Assembly (NCBI GenBank): GCA_018268755.1
Contig: JAFDVW010000010.1
Span: 1-38,461, forward strand
Length of the DNA: 38,461 bases
Reading direction: 5' to 3'
DNA from: Acidobacteriota bacterium
GTDB lineage: Bacteria > Acidobacteriota > Terriglobia > Terriglobales > Acidobacteriaceae
In this document: positions 7,220 through 16,600 of the stretch, one piece after another
How positions within the stretch are numbered: the stretch's first letter is position 1
Layout of the letters: each line of letters opens with the position of its first letter
Notes under the pieces: generated by a model
What the model was told of the DNA's origin: nothing
What the model saw: the letters and a program-made list of their open reading frames with translations, nothing else
The model's database searches: none
Program-made: the position numbers and the translations under genes

Positions 7220-7296
7220 TGGTCGGGGCGATAGGATTTGAACCTACGACCCCCTGCGCCCAAGGCAGGTGCGCTACCAGGCTGCGCTACGCCCCG
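7220..7296 (-). tRNA. tRNA-Pro (anticodon TGG)
   Basis: On the minus strand the cloverleaf is complete: acceptor CGGGGCG/CGCCCCG, D-arm GCGCAGCCTGGTAGCGC, anticodon stem CCTGC/GCAGG with loop CTTGGGC, and T-arm with GGTTCGAATCC. The discriminator A and an encoded CCA end at 7220. Its 3' end faces the phage-like element, which makes it the probable attachment site. Confidence 0.95.
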
Positions 7297-7368
7297 ACAT
7301 TCGAACGCTTTCGATTCTAAACCACTTCGCCGCACCGCACCACCCGCCCGCTAGCCAGTGGGGCGTTC

Positions 7369-7398
7369 TCGACAGACATGCCTGCCCGATCCTAGTAT
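7369..7398 (+). promoter_or_regulatory. possible promoter for the symporter gene
   Basis: TCGACA (7369-7374), 18 bases, then TAGTAT (7393-7398) is a fair sigma70-like match about 95 bases upstream of the chosen start codon. Confidence 0.35.
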
Positions 7399-7492
7399 GC
7401 TGGAGTCCGGCCTCGCGACGTCCTGCATTCAGTCATTCATTATTTTAATTTTTGGGAATATACGGCGGATGCGCCGGGCCGGATCCCACTTC

Positions 7493-8863
7493 ATGAAAGC
7501 GGACATGAAAAACAAAATCCTGCTGCTCACCCTTGCCGCCTTTGCCCTGGCCTTGCTGCTCTGGGCGGTCCACAGTTTTGTGGTCCCGCTGTCCGCCACG
7601 TTGCTGTTCGCGGTGCGCTGGACTGCCATCGCTTTCCTGATCGTCTACGCGCTCTATAAGCGTTCCCTGACTACCTGGATCTTTGCTGCTATGGTCGTGG
7701 GCGCTGCCCTCGGCCACGACTGGCCCGGCGTGGCCGTCAATCTGCGCGTGCTCAGCCTGGTCTTTCTGCGCCTCATCAAGACCTTGATCGCGCCCCTGCT
7801 CTTTGCCACCCTGGTCAGCGGCATCGCCTCCCAGTCCAATCTGAAAAAAGTCGGCCGTATGGGCATCAAGGCGATTGTCTACTTCGAAATCATCACCACT
7901 CTTGCCCTGCTCATCGGACTGGCCGCCATCAATATCAGCCAGGCCGGCGTCGGGGTCCACGCCGCTCCCGCTCCCGAAGAAACTCTACCCACCCAGAAAC
8001 TGACCCTCACTCAGGTCATTCTGCATATTTTCCCGGAAAACATCGCCAAATCCGTCGCCGAAGGACAGGTCCTGGAGGTGGTTGTATTTTGCATTTTGTT
8101 CGGCATCGCCCTCGCCATGGTGCGGGAGGAGCGCCGTCAGCCGATCCTGAAGTTTGCCGAGAGCCTGGCCGAAACCATGTTCAAATTTACCAATCTGGTC
8201 ATGTACTTCGCTCCCTTCGGCGTGGGAGCGGCCATCGCCTACACCGTGGGCAGCACCGGCATGGGTGTTATGGTCAATCTCGCCAAGCTGCTGCTCACTC
8301 TCCTGGCGGCCTTGCTCATTTTCATCTTTGGCGTCTTGTTGCCGGTGGCGCTTCTGGCCCGCGTGCCGATCAAGAAATTCATCGCCGCCGTGACCGAGCC
8401 GGTGTCCATCGCCTTTGGCACTTCCAGCTCGGAAGCGGCCCTGCCCCGCGCCATGGAGGCCATGGAAGCCTTCGGCGTCTCCCGCCAGGTGGTCGCCTTT
8501 GTTATGCCCACCGGCTACACCTTCAATCTCGACGGCAGCACCTTGTACCTTTCCTTGGCCGCCATCTTCGTGGCCCAGGCCGGGGGCATCCATCTGAGTT
8601 TTGGACACCAGGTCCTGCTTATGGTGGTCCTCATGTTGACCAGTAAGGGCGTGGCCGGCGTCTCCCGCGCCTCCATCGTGGTCCTGCTGGGGACCATCGG
8701 CTCCTTCGGCTTGCCGGTGGAACCGGTCTTCATCCTGCTGGGCGTCGACCAAATCATGGACATGGCCCGCACCTCCGTCAATGTGCTGGGCAATTGCCTG
8801 GCCACCGTGGTCGTGGCGCGATGGGAGGGGGAACTCCAGGACGGGCAGGCCGCCGCCGGCTGA
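7493..8863 (+). CDS. dicarboxylate/amino acid:cation symporter (DAACS family)
   Basis: The product (about 456 residues from ATG 7493) is a glutamate/C4-dicarboxylate transporter of the GltP/DctA fold with roughly eight membrane segments and two re-entrant hairpins. Family signatures are plain: FGTSSSEAALP in hairpin 1, PTGYTFNLDGSTLY in segment 7 and DQIMDMARTSVNVLGN in segment 8, where the Asp and Asn residues bind Na+ and substrate. It would import glutamate, aspartate or dicarboxylates with Na+ or H+. An open frame continues upstream to 7358 but lacks membrane character; ATG 7493 or 7505 gives the usual length. It stands alone, next to tRNA-Pro. Confidence 0.9.
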   Translation: MKADMKNKILLLTLAAFALALLLWAVHSFVVPLSATLLFAVRWTAIAFLIVYALYKRSLTTWIFAAMVVGAALGHDWPGVAVNLRVLSLVFLRLIKTLIAPLLFATLVSGIASQSNLKKVGRMGIKAIVYFEIITTLALLIGLAAINISQAGVGVHAAPAPEETLPTQKLTLTQVILHIFPENIAKSVAEGQVLEVVVFCILFGIALAMVREERRQPILKFAESLAETMFKFTNLVMYFAPFGVGAAIAYTVGSTGMGVMVNLAKLLLTLLAALLIFIFGVLLPVALLARVPIKKFIAAVTEPVSIAFGTSSSEAALPRAMEAMEAFGVSRQVVAFVMPTGYTFNLDGSTLYLSLAAIFVAQAGGIHLSFGHQVLLMVVLMLTSKGVAGVSRASIVVLLGTIGSFGLPVEPVFILLGVDQIMDMARTSVNVLGNCLATVVVARWEGELQDGQAAAG

Positions 8864-8895
8864 GGCCATTTCTCCCTCCACCCGCGGTCAGGGGG

Positions 8896-8901
8896 TATAA
8901 T
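8896..8901 (+). promoter_or_regulatory. consensus -10 box just before the 2H phosphoesterase start
   Basis: TATAAT lies 14 bases before the ATG at 8916. If used, transcription would begin around 8908, leaving a leader of under 10 bases and no room for a ribosome site. No good -35 is present. Confidence 0.45.
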
Positions 8902-8915
8902 AGTTTTTTATCGCG

Positions 8916-9470
8916 ATGCCGACTCCGCGTTATGCCCTGGTGGCTTATTTAAGGAACCCGATCGGACAATTTGTACAGCGTCTGCGCGGAGAGCTCCATC
9001 CCAACTTGCCCCACATGGCGGCCCACCTCACCATCCTCCCGCCTCGCACCTTGCGCGATACCGAAGCCTCAGCCATCGCCACCCTGGAAGAGATTTGTAG
9101 CCACTACGAACCCTTTGAGGTCAGCCTGGCCGAAGTGGAGACTTTTATCCCCATCACCCCCACCGTCTTTATCCGGGTGGGACACGCCGCTTTCCGGATG
9201 CGCGAGCTGCATGACCGCCTCAATATCGGCGCCTTGGCCACTCCAGAAGATTGGCCCTATATGCCCCATCTGACCATCGCCAAAATGGACAATGAGGTGC
9301 TCGCCCAGCAGGCCTACTACACCGCCCGCCACCGCTGGGCGGAGTTTGAGGGCACGCGCTGCGTGGAGGTCAAACAGCTCTCTTTCGTTCGCGAAGAGCA
9401 GGTCAATTGCTGGGTCGATCTGGCCGGCTTCTCCCTGGGTAGTTCCCTGGTTCCCTCCCCTAAGCTCTAA
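8916..9470 (+). CDS. 2H phosphoesterase (2'-5' RNA ligase / LigT-like family)
   Basis: The 184-residue protein has the two HxT motifs of the 2H superfamily: HLT at residues 37-39 and HLT at 118-120, spaced as in single-domain LigT/CPDase proteins. The two histidines act as acid and base on 2',3'-cyclic phosphates or 2'-5' linkages. The C-terminal LSFVREEQ-type strand is also typical of the family. The substrate is not predictable; members act in RNA end repair or on cyclic nucleotides. The gene follows the symporter by 52 bases and seems to have its own promoter with little or no leader. Confidence 0.8.
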   Translation: MPTPRYALVAYLRNPIGQFVQRLRGELHPNLPHMAAHLTILPPRTLRDTEASAIATLEEICSHYEPFEVSLAEVETFIPITPTVFIRVGHAAFRMRELHDRLNIGALATPEDWPYMPHLTIAKMDNEVLAQQAYYTARHRWAEFEGTRCVEVKQLSFVREEQVNCWVDLAGFSLGSSLVPSPKL

Positions 9471-9646
9471 CCCTCGCCATTGCTGTTAGATCGCTGCCCG
9501 TACCATGGCTTCCGGCCAACAGTACATGGGTCTCTCGTGCATTGCGCAATCCGGGCCGGTCACGTAAATAAAAGAGTGGAAGTCTAGCCAGCCGGCGCAA
9601 ACCCCACTCCCCGGGGAAATTGACGGTCCTGCACGGGAGGAATTTC

Positions 9647-10915
9647 ATGCAAATCGGGGTTTATGGGTCAGGATATCTGGGGACGGTCATCTCCGCCTGC
9701 CTGGCCGATTTTGGCACTCCGGTTACCTGCTGCCATCCGGATAGTTCTCGCATGGTCGAGATGGCCCAGGGCAACGTCCCCTTTTTCGAGAAGAACCTGA
9801 ACGAGGTCATCCGCCGCAATGTGCGCTCGGGGCGTCTGGTTTACTCGACCGACATTGAGTCTTTCGCCCGCAAGGCGCAGTTCATCTTTCTGGCCGAAGA
9901 TGCTCCCAATCACTTGCCCGACCTGGCCTCGCGTATAGCCAAGCTCGCGCCCCGGCCGCCCATCGTGTCCATTGTGACCCCGGTTTCCGTGGGTACGGCG
10001 ACCAGCGTGGAGCGCAAGTTGCGGGAAGCCTCGCTCAAGGCCACCGTGGTTTCGCAGCCCATGTTCTTCACCCCGGGCTGCGCCGTAGAAGATTTCAATT
10101 GGCCGGACCGCATCATCCTGGGCACTTCTTCGAATGAAGCCGTCCTGGTGGTGAAACAGATCTTTCACCCGCTGGTCATGCGCGGCGTGCCCGTGATTGT
10201 TACCAACCACGAAACCGCCGAGCTGGTGCGCGAAGCCGCCACCGCCTTCGTGGCCACCAAGATTTCCTTTATCAATGAACTGGCCTCGCTGTGCGAGCAT
10301 GTCAACGCCGATGCGGTGAATCTTTCCCTCGCCCTCGGCTTGGACAAGAAGATCGCCCCCCGCTGCCTGCAGCCGGGCGCCGGCATGGGCGGCCTGTTCG
10401 CCGAGTCGGATATGGATTCCCTGGCCGAACTGGCCCGGGTCAACGGCGTCTCCCTCAAAGTGCTGAGCGCCGCCCGCGAGGTGAACCACAATCAGGCCGA
10501 GCACCTGGTCGACAAAATCTCTTCCATGGTCGAATCGGTGCAGAACAAAGACGTCGGCATTCTCGGATTGGCCTTCAAGCCCAATACCAACTCCGTGGCC
10601 GGCTCCTCATCGCTGCGCCTGGCCCAGAACCTCATCGCCAAGGGCGCGCGGGTGCGGGCCTATGATCCGGTGGCCATCCCCGAAGCCCGTATGGAGCTGA
10701 ACGGGGCGGTTTCCTACTGTGAAAACCCTTATGCTGCGGCGGAAGGCGTGGATGCCCTGGTCGTGGGCACGGGCTGGCCGGAGTTCCGCGGACTGGATTT
10801 TGACCGCATTAAGCACCTGCTGAAACGTCCCTTGATTGTCGACACCAAGAACCTGCTCGACTCCGTGCGCCTGCGCGCCATGGGCTTTGAGTACGTGGGC
10901 GTCGGCCGCAACTAA
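9647..10915 (+). CDS. UDP-glucose dehydrogenase-like protein lacking catalytic residues
   Basis: The 422-residue product has the full UDP-glucose/GDP-mannose dehydrogenase layout: N-terminal Rossmann motif GSGYLG (7-12), central dimer helix (VATKISFINEL, 202-212) and C-terminal domain (ILGLAFKPNTN, RAYDPVA). However, the NPEFLREG motif reads QPMFFTPG (137-144), so the catalytic Glu is Met139. The GGSCFPKD motif reads GGLFAESD (248-255), so the nucleophilic Cys is Phe251 and the Lys is Ser254. The C-terminal DDxRExPS motif is also lost. It therefore probably cannot oxidise UDP-glucose in the usual way. Start ATG 9647 has GGAGG six bases upstream. A strong terminator follows. Confidence 0.8.
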   Translation: MQIGVYGSGYLGTVISACLADFGTPVTCCHPDSSRMVEMAQGNVPFFEKNLNEVIRRNVRSGRLVYSTDIESFARKAQFIFLAEDAPNHLPDLASRIAKLAPRPPIVSIVTPVSVGTATSVERKLREASLKATVVSQPMFFTPGCAVEDFNWPDRIILGTSSNEAVLVVKQIFHPLVMRGVPVIVTNHETAELVREAATAFVATKISFINELASLCEHVNADAVNLSLALGLDKKIAPRCLQPGAGMGGLFAESDMDSLAELARVNGVSLKVLSAAREVNHNQAEHLVDKISSMVESVQNKDVGILGLAFKPNTNSVAGSSSLRLAQNLIAKGARVRAYDPVAIPEARMELNGAVSYCENPYAAAEGVDALVVGTGWPEFRGLDFDRIKHLLKRPLIVDTKNLLDSVRLRAMGFEYVGVGRN

Positions 10916-10935
10916 CGCATCTCGCACCAATCAGG

Positions 10936-10967
10936 TCCGCCGCGAGTTCTCCGCGGCGGATTTTTTT
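10936..10967 (+). terminator. rho-independent terminator after the UGDH-like gene
   Basis: A perfect 9-base-pair stem TCCGCCGCG/CGCGGCGGA with a 7-base loop is followed directly by seven T residues. Confidence 0.9.
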
Positions 10968-10996
10968 ACGTTTTTTCTCCGCCGGCCCCGCCCTAT

Positions 10997-11026
10997 CTGA
11001 CAGCAAGCCGCTTCCGTTGCTATAAT
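10997..11026 (+). promoter_or_regulatory. promoter of tRNA-His
   Basis: CTGACA (10997-11002), an 18-base spacer and a perfect TATAAT (11021-11026) lie 12 bases before the tRNA. Confidence 0.75.
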
Positions 11027-11037
11027 CGAGAGCATCC

Positions 11038-11114
11038 GGTGGGAGTAGCTCAACCGGCAGAGCACCGGACTGTGGCTCCGGATGTTGCGGGTTCGATTCC
11101 CGTCTCCCACCCCA
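11038..11114 (+). tRNA. tRNA-His (anticodon GTG)
   Basis: The acceptor arm GTGGGAG/CTCCCAC, anticodon stem CCGGA/TCCGG with loop CTGTGGC, and T-arm GGGTTCGATTCCC form a complete cloverleaf. The histidine-specific extra G at -1 (11038) pairs with C73 (11111), and CCA is encoded at 11112-11114. Confidence 0.95.
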
Positions 11115-11151
11115 GATTTCCACCTTCCTTGAGCAGCATCCTCTTCCCTTT

Positions 11152-12246
11152 CTATGTGGCCGCCAGCGGCTGGTTTCTAGCTTTGCCCTCGCGGACCTCC
11201 GGAGTTAGCTCTGCCCGAATATGCGGCAAGCTGCCGGGATAACGGGTTTGCAGGAACTCAACCAGCTTTTCCCGCACCAGACAGCGCAGGTCCCAGGCTT
11301 TGGGAGCATCCGCGGCACTCATCAAAGCCCGCAGCTGGATGGTTTTCTCCGTGGTGTCGGTCACCTGCACGCCCCAGGCCCGGCCATCCCATAATTTTGT
11401 GGTTTGCAAAATGCGATGCAGCTCCTGGCGCACTTCTTCGACCGGCACCGTGTAGTCGGTGTAGAGAAAAACCGTGCCCAGCAGGTCCGCCGTCTGGCGC
11501 GTCCAATTCTGAAAAGGTTTTTCGATGAAATAGGACAAAGGGATCACCAGCCGGCGCTGGTCCCACACCCGCACGATGACATATGTGGTGCGAATCTCCT
11601 CGATCCAGCCGAACTCCCCCTCGACAATCACGACATCGTCCAGGCGAATGGGCTGGGTCAGGGCAATTTGCACCCCGGCCAGCAGGTTCGTCAGGCTGGT
11701 CCGCGCGGCCAGGCCGGCCATCAGGGCCGCTATGCCCGCGGATGCGAACAGACTCTCTCCCAAATGACGAATGCTGGGAAAAGTCATGAGCATGACCGCC
11801 GCGGCAATCACCAGGATGATGACCACCGCAATGTGCCGCAGAATCTGCACCTGGGTTTGCATCCGGCGGGCCATGAGGTTGTCATTCGTGTCCATGACAT
11901 AGCGGATCCCCACATAGTCGCGCACCACGTCAATCAGGGCGATCAGTACCCAGGCAATATCCGCAATTAACAAAAGGCCCAGAATATGGCGCAGCACACT
12001 GAGAGCAAATGCCGACATGGGTAATGCCGGGGTCGCGGCCATAATTCCCAGCAAGGGCAGCAATAAGCGGGTGGGAGGCTGGGCGCGGCGCACCAGCGCA
12101 TCGTCCAGCCCGCTTTTGGTTCTGCTGGTCAGCCCTCGGGCAATACGGAACATCACAGAGTGCGCCAGCAGGGCGATAAGTACGCTTACAACAATCCCAC
12201 CCAGGGACCACAACCACGGTTTCCAATACACCAGGTATTCATGCAT
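11152..12246 (-). CDS. MscS-family mechanosensitive ion channel
   Basis: The 364-residue protein has four to five membrane segments in its first 180 residues. The pore helix follows (ASAGIAALMAGLAARTSLTNLLAG, broken here into its Ala/Gly pattern), then the beta domain (QPIRLDDVVIVEGEFGWIEEI) with the family's VPLSYFIEKPFQNWT-like segment (VIPLSYFIEKPFQNW). It would open under membrane tension to release solutes. It ends close to tRNA-His on the opposite strand and stands alone. Start ATG at 12246 leads straight into a membrane helix. Confidence 0.88.
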   Translation of the reverse strand: MHEYLVYWKPWLWSLGGIVVSVLIALLAHSVMFRIARGLTSRTKSGLDDALVRRAQPPTRLLLPLLGIMAATPALPMSAFALSVLRHILGLLLIADIAWVLIALIDVVRDYVGIRYVMDTNDNLMARRMQTQVQILRHIAVVIILVIAAAVMLMTFPSIRHLGESLFASAGIAALMAGLAARTSLTNLLAGVQIALTQPIRLDDVVIVEGEFGWIEEIRTTYVIVRVWDQRRLVIPLSYFIEKPFQNWTRQTADLLGTVFLYTDYTVPVEEVRQELHRILQTTKLWDGRAWGVQVTDTTEKTIQLRALMSAADAPKAWDLRCLVREKLVEFLQTRYPGSLPHIRAELTPEVREGKARNQPLAAT

Positions 12247-12484
12247 GACTCGCTCGTCCTGCCGTTATAGATGCAATGCCCATACAAACTGCTGGACGCT
12301 TTCTCCCGCCGCAAAGGCGCAGGGCACGATGGAGGTCCAAGCCGCATACTCTGGCTTGTAAATTCTTTCCCTGACACAGCCCTCTTCCCGTGGTGCGCCG
12401 GACGAGGGCCTTTCTGTTTGTGATATTTACTTTTGCTGCAAGCATGCAGCACTTGAGGAGAAGCATGGCCAAGGGCAGCGCGTG

Positions 12485-12697
12485 CTACTCGTTGCGCGGC
12501 ATCAAGTGGCCGGTCGAAGGTGGCGGCGCCGGCTTGGTCTCACGCACCAGAATGAATTGGTACGACCGGGTATGGCAGAAAAGGCACCGCATCGCTCTAC
12601 GCAGGGTCAAGGGCAGAAACCAAACTTCACTTCCCCGGGCTTTCGATGTCCGCCCTTCCGGGTGAAGACAATTAGGGCATTGGAAATCCGTCAGCAT
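12485..12697 (-). CDS. 70-residue zinc-ribbon protein
   Basis: The protein has two Cys pairs, CPNC (7-10) and CLFC (38-41), separated by a basic stretch, the pattern of the small CPxC...RCxxC zinc ribbons frequent in acidobacteria and related soil bacteria. I chose ATG 12697, preceded by GAGAG; a GTG at 12718 that overlaps the PilZ gene's stop codon is an equally good start and would make the two genes directly coupled. No function is known for this family. The region from here to 12246 holds no other gene I can support. Confidence 0.55.
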   Translation of the reverse strand: MLTDFQCPNCLHPEGRTSKARGSEVWFLPLTLRRAMRCLFCHTRSYQFILVRETKPAPPPSTGHLMPRNE

Positions 12698-12711
12698 TCT
12701 CTCAGGCCTTC

Positions 12712-13050
12712 CTAACACAGCGCTGACTTGAGTCGCGCGCGAATGGTGGCATCCGTCCCGGTAAATTCAAAACCATAGCGGAAGGTGTTGCGGTTTCTGA
12801 CCACGGCGAACATGGAGATGGGCCGCGATTCGAAGGGCAGAACAATACTGAGCTCGACCACTTGTCCCACTTCCAGGTCCACCAGCACAATCGCCGACAC
12901 GCCGGCCCGGCTGATGTCGAGCGTGCGGCCTACGGTGCGGATGGCATCGCCGAGATGCAGCGTGATCCTGGTTTCCAGACGAAATCGTTCATGGCGGCGG
13001 CGCTCGAGCAGCGGACGGCCCATTAAGACGGGTACTGTCGCCGTCTTCAT
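12712..13050 (-). CDS. PilZ-domain protein (c-di-GMP receptor type)
   Basis: A single PilZ domain of 112 residues. The c-di-GMP-binding signature is intact: RRHER (18-22) and DISRAG (45-50, the DxSxxG motif). A beta-barrel pattern follows (VELSIVLPFESRPI, VVRNRNTFRYGFEF). It would bind cyclic di-GMP and alter motility, exopolysaccharide or another target. It is the first gene of a likely two-gene unit with the zinc-ribbon protein downstream. Confidence 0.85.
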   Translation of the reverse strand: MKTATVPVLMGRPLLERRRHERFRLETRITLHLGDAIRTVGRTLDISRAGVSAIVLVDLEVGQVVELSIVLPFESRPISMFAVVRNRNTFRYGFEFTGTDATIRARLKSALC

Positions 13051-13259
13051 CTCATACCTCTTTCCTGTGCAGCCCTGGGCCCGAACTTGTCGCGAATCAA
13101 CGAATCCATGGCGCTGTGTTTTGGGGAAATATTTGCACGCGGTGGGCCATTACAAATTCTGTATAAGTTGTTGTGAAGTAAGACACTAAAATCCGAGGAG
13201 CAGGGTAAAAATCCACTCCCTGGATGTCTCCCGTCCCACCTCTGGGATATAGACGCGCC

Positions 13260-13538
13260 TTACTCGGGGATACTGGGCGCAGGCGGGGCCGCCTTGCGGG
13301 AACTACCGGACAGAAGCGCCGTCAGCAATGCCAGCAGCAGCATGAGGAGGCCCAACACCAACCCCAGCAGTCCCAGCACCGCCCAGCCTCCGGAAGCGGC
13401 ACCGGAGAGTTGTACCGAGCTGCCGCTTAGGGGCAGGGCCAGCGAGGCGCTGGCCGTTCCCTGCCATTTCGTAATCAGGCAGGCCAATCCCAGAAATAAA
13501 AATAAGCCGGAAAACAGAAGGAAGATTTTTACCCTCAT
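13260..13538 (-). CDS. small two-helix membrane protein, unknown
   Basis: The 92-residue product has an N-terminal hydrophobic segment (residues 4-22) and a second long one (52-75, Leu/Gly rich), with a short Ser/Gly-rich loop between them and a Pro-rich tail. No family is recognised. A GGAG lies about 14 bases before the ATG, further than ideal. Confidence 0.5.
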   Translation of the reverse strand: MRVKIFLLFSGLFLFLGLACLITKWQGTASASLALPLSGSSVQLSGAASGGWAVLGLLGLVLGLLMLLLALLTALLSGSSRKAAPPAPSIPE

Positions 13539-13618
13539 GCCTGATCAGGGTACTCCAAGATCCTGACCGTTGCACCGAGAAAACGCGGCCCCGCACCGTC
13601 CTGCTGCCCCTTGTCCCC

Positions 13619-13663
13619 AAAAAACCAGCCCTCTCCCCGGCAGGTTCTCCGGAGAGAGGGCTT
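13619..13663 (-). terminator. rho-independent terminator after the NHL-repeat gene
   Basis: On the minus strand an AGCCCTCTC-type stem of about ten base pairs closes and is followed by GG and six T residues (A-run at 13619-13624 on the plus strand). Confidence 0.8.
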
Positions 13664-13683
13664 TACCCTCATGGACGCGCGAG

Positions 13684-16600
13684 TTATTGCGCGTTGTACG
13701 GTACGATCGTGATGGAGATGCCAGCATTGTGCTGGCCGCCATTACCACTCGCCGTAGCCGAAGTGGTCACCGTCGTGGAGAACGTCCCCGTCGGCGTCAC
13801 ATGCTGCTGCGTGTGATGGCTCGAACCGCAGCCATTCAGTACCATCACGCCCGCCATCAGCGCGACACAGAACAACACTGGCAACCAGCGTTGCAGGCCG
13901 CGTTTCCGGCGCTCGCTCTTGCTGCCGAACAGCACCACACCCGCCAGTCCCGCCGGCACAAACCACAGGTTCAGCGGGGCGCCCGGCGTCTGGTTGGGCA
14001 GGACCGGGGCAGAGACGGAAGTCCGCACCGTCGGACCGGTCGTGGTCACCGTGAGCGTGACCGTGGCCGGATCGCCGCCGTTCTCGAACGAAACCGAGGA
14101 TGGCGAGAAGGTGCAGGTGGCATACGCCGGCAATCCGCTGCACGAGAACTGGATGGTCCCCGTGTAACCGTACTGCGGCGTCACGGTTAACGTGGCCGTC
14201 CCCGTGCTGCCCTGACGGATGGTCAGGCTGCTGGGATCGGCGGTGATGGTGTAATCCGGTTCAGTGCCCACACCCGTCAGGCTGATGCTCTGCGGGGTGT
14301 TGAAGGCATCGTCGGTAAGGACGATCGAACCGGAGTAGTTGCCTCCGCTGGGCGGCGTGAAGTTCACCGTCAGCACGCAACTATTGCCTGCCTCTACAGT
14401 CTCGATGCAGGGGGTATCATTTTCCACCCAGTTGAAATTCTCCGCGATGCTGAGCTGCGTGAAGTTCAACGTGGCATTCCCGGCGTTGTACAAGATCCGG
14501 TCCTGCGAGTCGCTGGTGGAGTGGGGATCGATCGCACCAAAATCCATCTTGCTGGTGGTGGCGTCGACGATGCGTACCCGGCCCATGGCAACGTCAGTGA
14601 CGTAGAAGCTACCCGAGTTGTCCACGGCCAGGAACACCGGCACGTAGAGCTGGGCTTGCGTCGCCAGATCTCCGTCACCCACATCCATTACGTCGTGGGC
14701 CTTGACCTTCTTGCTCTTGGCCAGGGCAAACGGGTTTTGCGCATTGGAACGGACTACCGGGGCTTGTGTGCCCAGGGCGACCGTGGTGATGACGCCGTTG
14801 ACATCGACCTTACGCACCGAGGACGCGTTGACATCGGAGATGTACAAATCGCCCGCGGCATCCACAGCGAGACCGAAGGGGGCCACCATCTGCGCTTCCG
14901 TGGCCGGACCACCGTCTCCGCTGTAGCCCGAGGTGCAGCCCTCGGTGCACAGGCCGGCAACCGTGGTGATGGTGCCGCCGCTATCCACCTTACGGACCGC
15001 GCTGTTCAGGGTGTCGGCGATATACAGGTTGCCGTTCTCATCGAGCGCCAACCCTACCGGCATGTTCAGCTGGGCAGAAGTGGCCGGACCGTTGTCTCCA
15101 CCCCAATAGCCGCTCCCAATCCATGAACTGCCATCGTTCCAGCCGTTTTCTCCCGCACCGGTTCCGTCACCTGCAATGGTGGTGATGACCCTGGAGAGGT
15201 TTACTTTGCGTACTACGTTGTTGAAGCTGTCCCCGATATACAGGTTCCCTTGCTTGTCCGCCAGAACGCTGAGCGGGTTGGCCAGCTCCGCGTTGGTGGC
15301 CAGGCTGCCATCGCCGGTGTAGCCGAAGTCTCCATCGCCGGCCACGGTGGTGATGATGCCATTGACATCGACTTTGCGGATTGCGTTGTTCAGCGTGTCT
15401 GCAATGTACAGGTTGCCCACGCTGTCCAGGGCCAGGCCCATGGGCTCGTTCAGGTGAGCGCTGGTGGCCAGACCGCCGTCGCCGTCATAACCGGGTACGC
15501 CGGTTTCGCCGGCAATCAGGGTTTGGGCCCCCTCCGTGTCAATCTTCCACACCGCATGTTGCCAGTAATTGGTGACATACATGTTGCCGAAGCCGTCGCG
15601 GGCGATGCCGGTGACCTCAAAGTTCACCACTCCCCCGTTGGGCGTGTTGATGATGCCCGGCGTAACTGCCGCTACCGGGCCTACGCCCGTACCGGTCAGG
15701 CCGAACGTGTAGGTGTTCTCCTGGTTGTCCATGGCCCAAAGCTGGAACCAGCGCGGGCCTGGCTTGGTGGGAGTGAACTTCACGCTCACCGTGCAGATAT
15801 CTCCGTGGGTAAACGTGCCCACGCAACCGCTGGGCGGTGTGTGCGCCCGGACCGGCATCGACTGCGCACGTTCCAGGCTCTTCTTGATCAGCTTGGCGAG
15901 TCCGGCAGGCATTTTGGCGGGAAGTTGAACTTCTCCCGCGCTCATCCTGCGGGCATTCGGCAGGACCATGTTGGGAGTCTCTACCACCGCGAAATCCCCG
16001 TTGGCCTGCACGTTGGAAATTGTTACATCCTGATTGATGAACAGCCTGACCGATTGCGTGTTGTTCTGTCCCACCGTCGTCGAACCTAAATCCGCCGACT
16101 GCTTGCCGCCATTTCCGGTAATTTCTCGAATTGCCGGATAGATGTACTGCGCCACAAAAAGATTGTCCTGGCCGTCAAACGCCAAGCCTACCGGATAGCC
16201 AATCTGGGCTTCGGTGGCATCGCCTCCGTCTCCGCTATAGCCAATCCCGTTGCCACCGGCAAATGTAGTGATGATGCCGGAAGTGTCCACTTTACGGATC
16301 GCGGACTGGGTAAAATCGGAAAGGTAAATATTCCCCTGGCTATCCAGCGCCAGACCATAGATGTCGCCGATTGCTGCATCCGTTGCGGCTCCGCCATCAC
16401 CGCTGTACCCGGAAGATCCCGATCCCGCCACCCGGTCGATATTGCCGGGTTGGATGGTCACCCCCGCCACGGTGATCGCACTGGCCTGTGTGTTCACCAC
16501 GCGGACCGTATAGGAGTAATAGTCGGCGATATAGATGTTTCCGTTGGTGTCCAACTTCACATCAATAGGACAGCTCAAAACGGCGGCCGTAGCCGATCCT

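Larger units (their letters stand above)
1..7220. mobile_element. integrated phage-like / satellite-like element, right part
   Basis: This stretch carries capsid, portal, S49 protease and a RepA-like ATPase in one minus-strand operon plus two small plus-strand genes, and ends exactly where the 3' end of tRNA-Pro begins. Integration at the 3' end of a tRNA gene is the usual pattern for tyrosine-integrase elements. The region is less GC-rich than the host genes that follow, especially at 1-480 and 6300-6540. No integrase, terminase, tail or lysis gene is visible, so either they lie to the left of the window or the element is a satellite or remnant. The left boundary is unknown and the second att copy is not in the window. 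Confidence 0.75.

Noticed and set aside
7985..8881. 298-residue minus-strand open frame rich in Gly, His and Asp
   Set aside because: Antisense shadow of the symporter gene; composition reflects GC-rich third positions.
12247..12480. Several overlapping short frames upstream of the MscS gene
   Set aside because: No ribosome sites, motifs or consistent composition; treated as intergenic.
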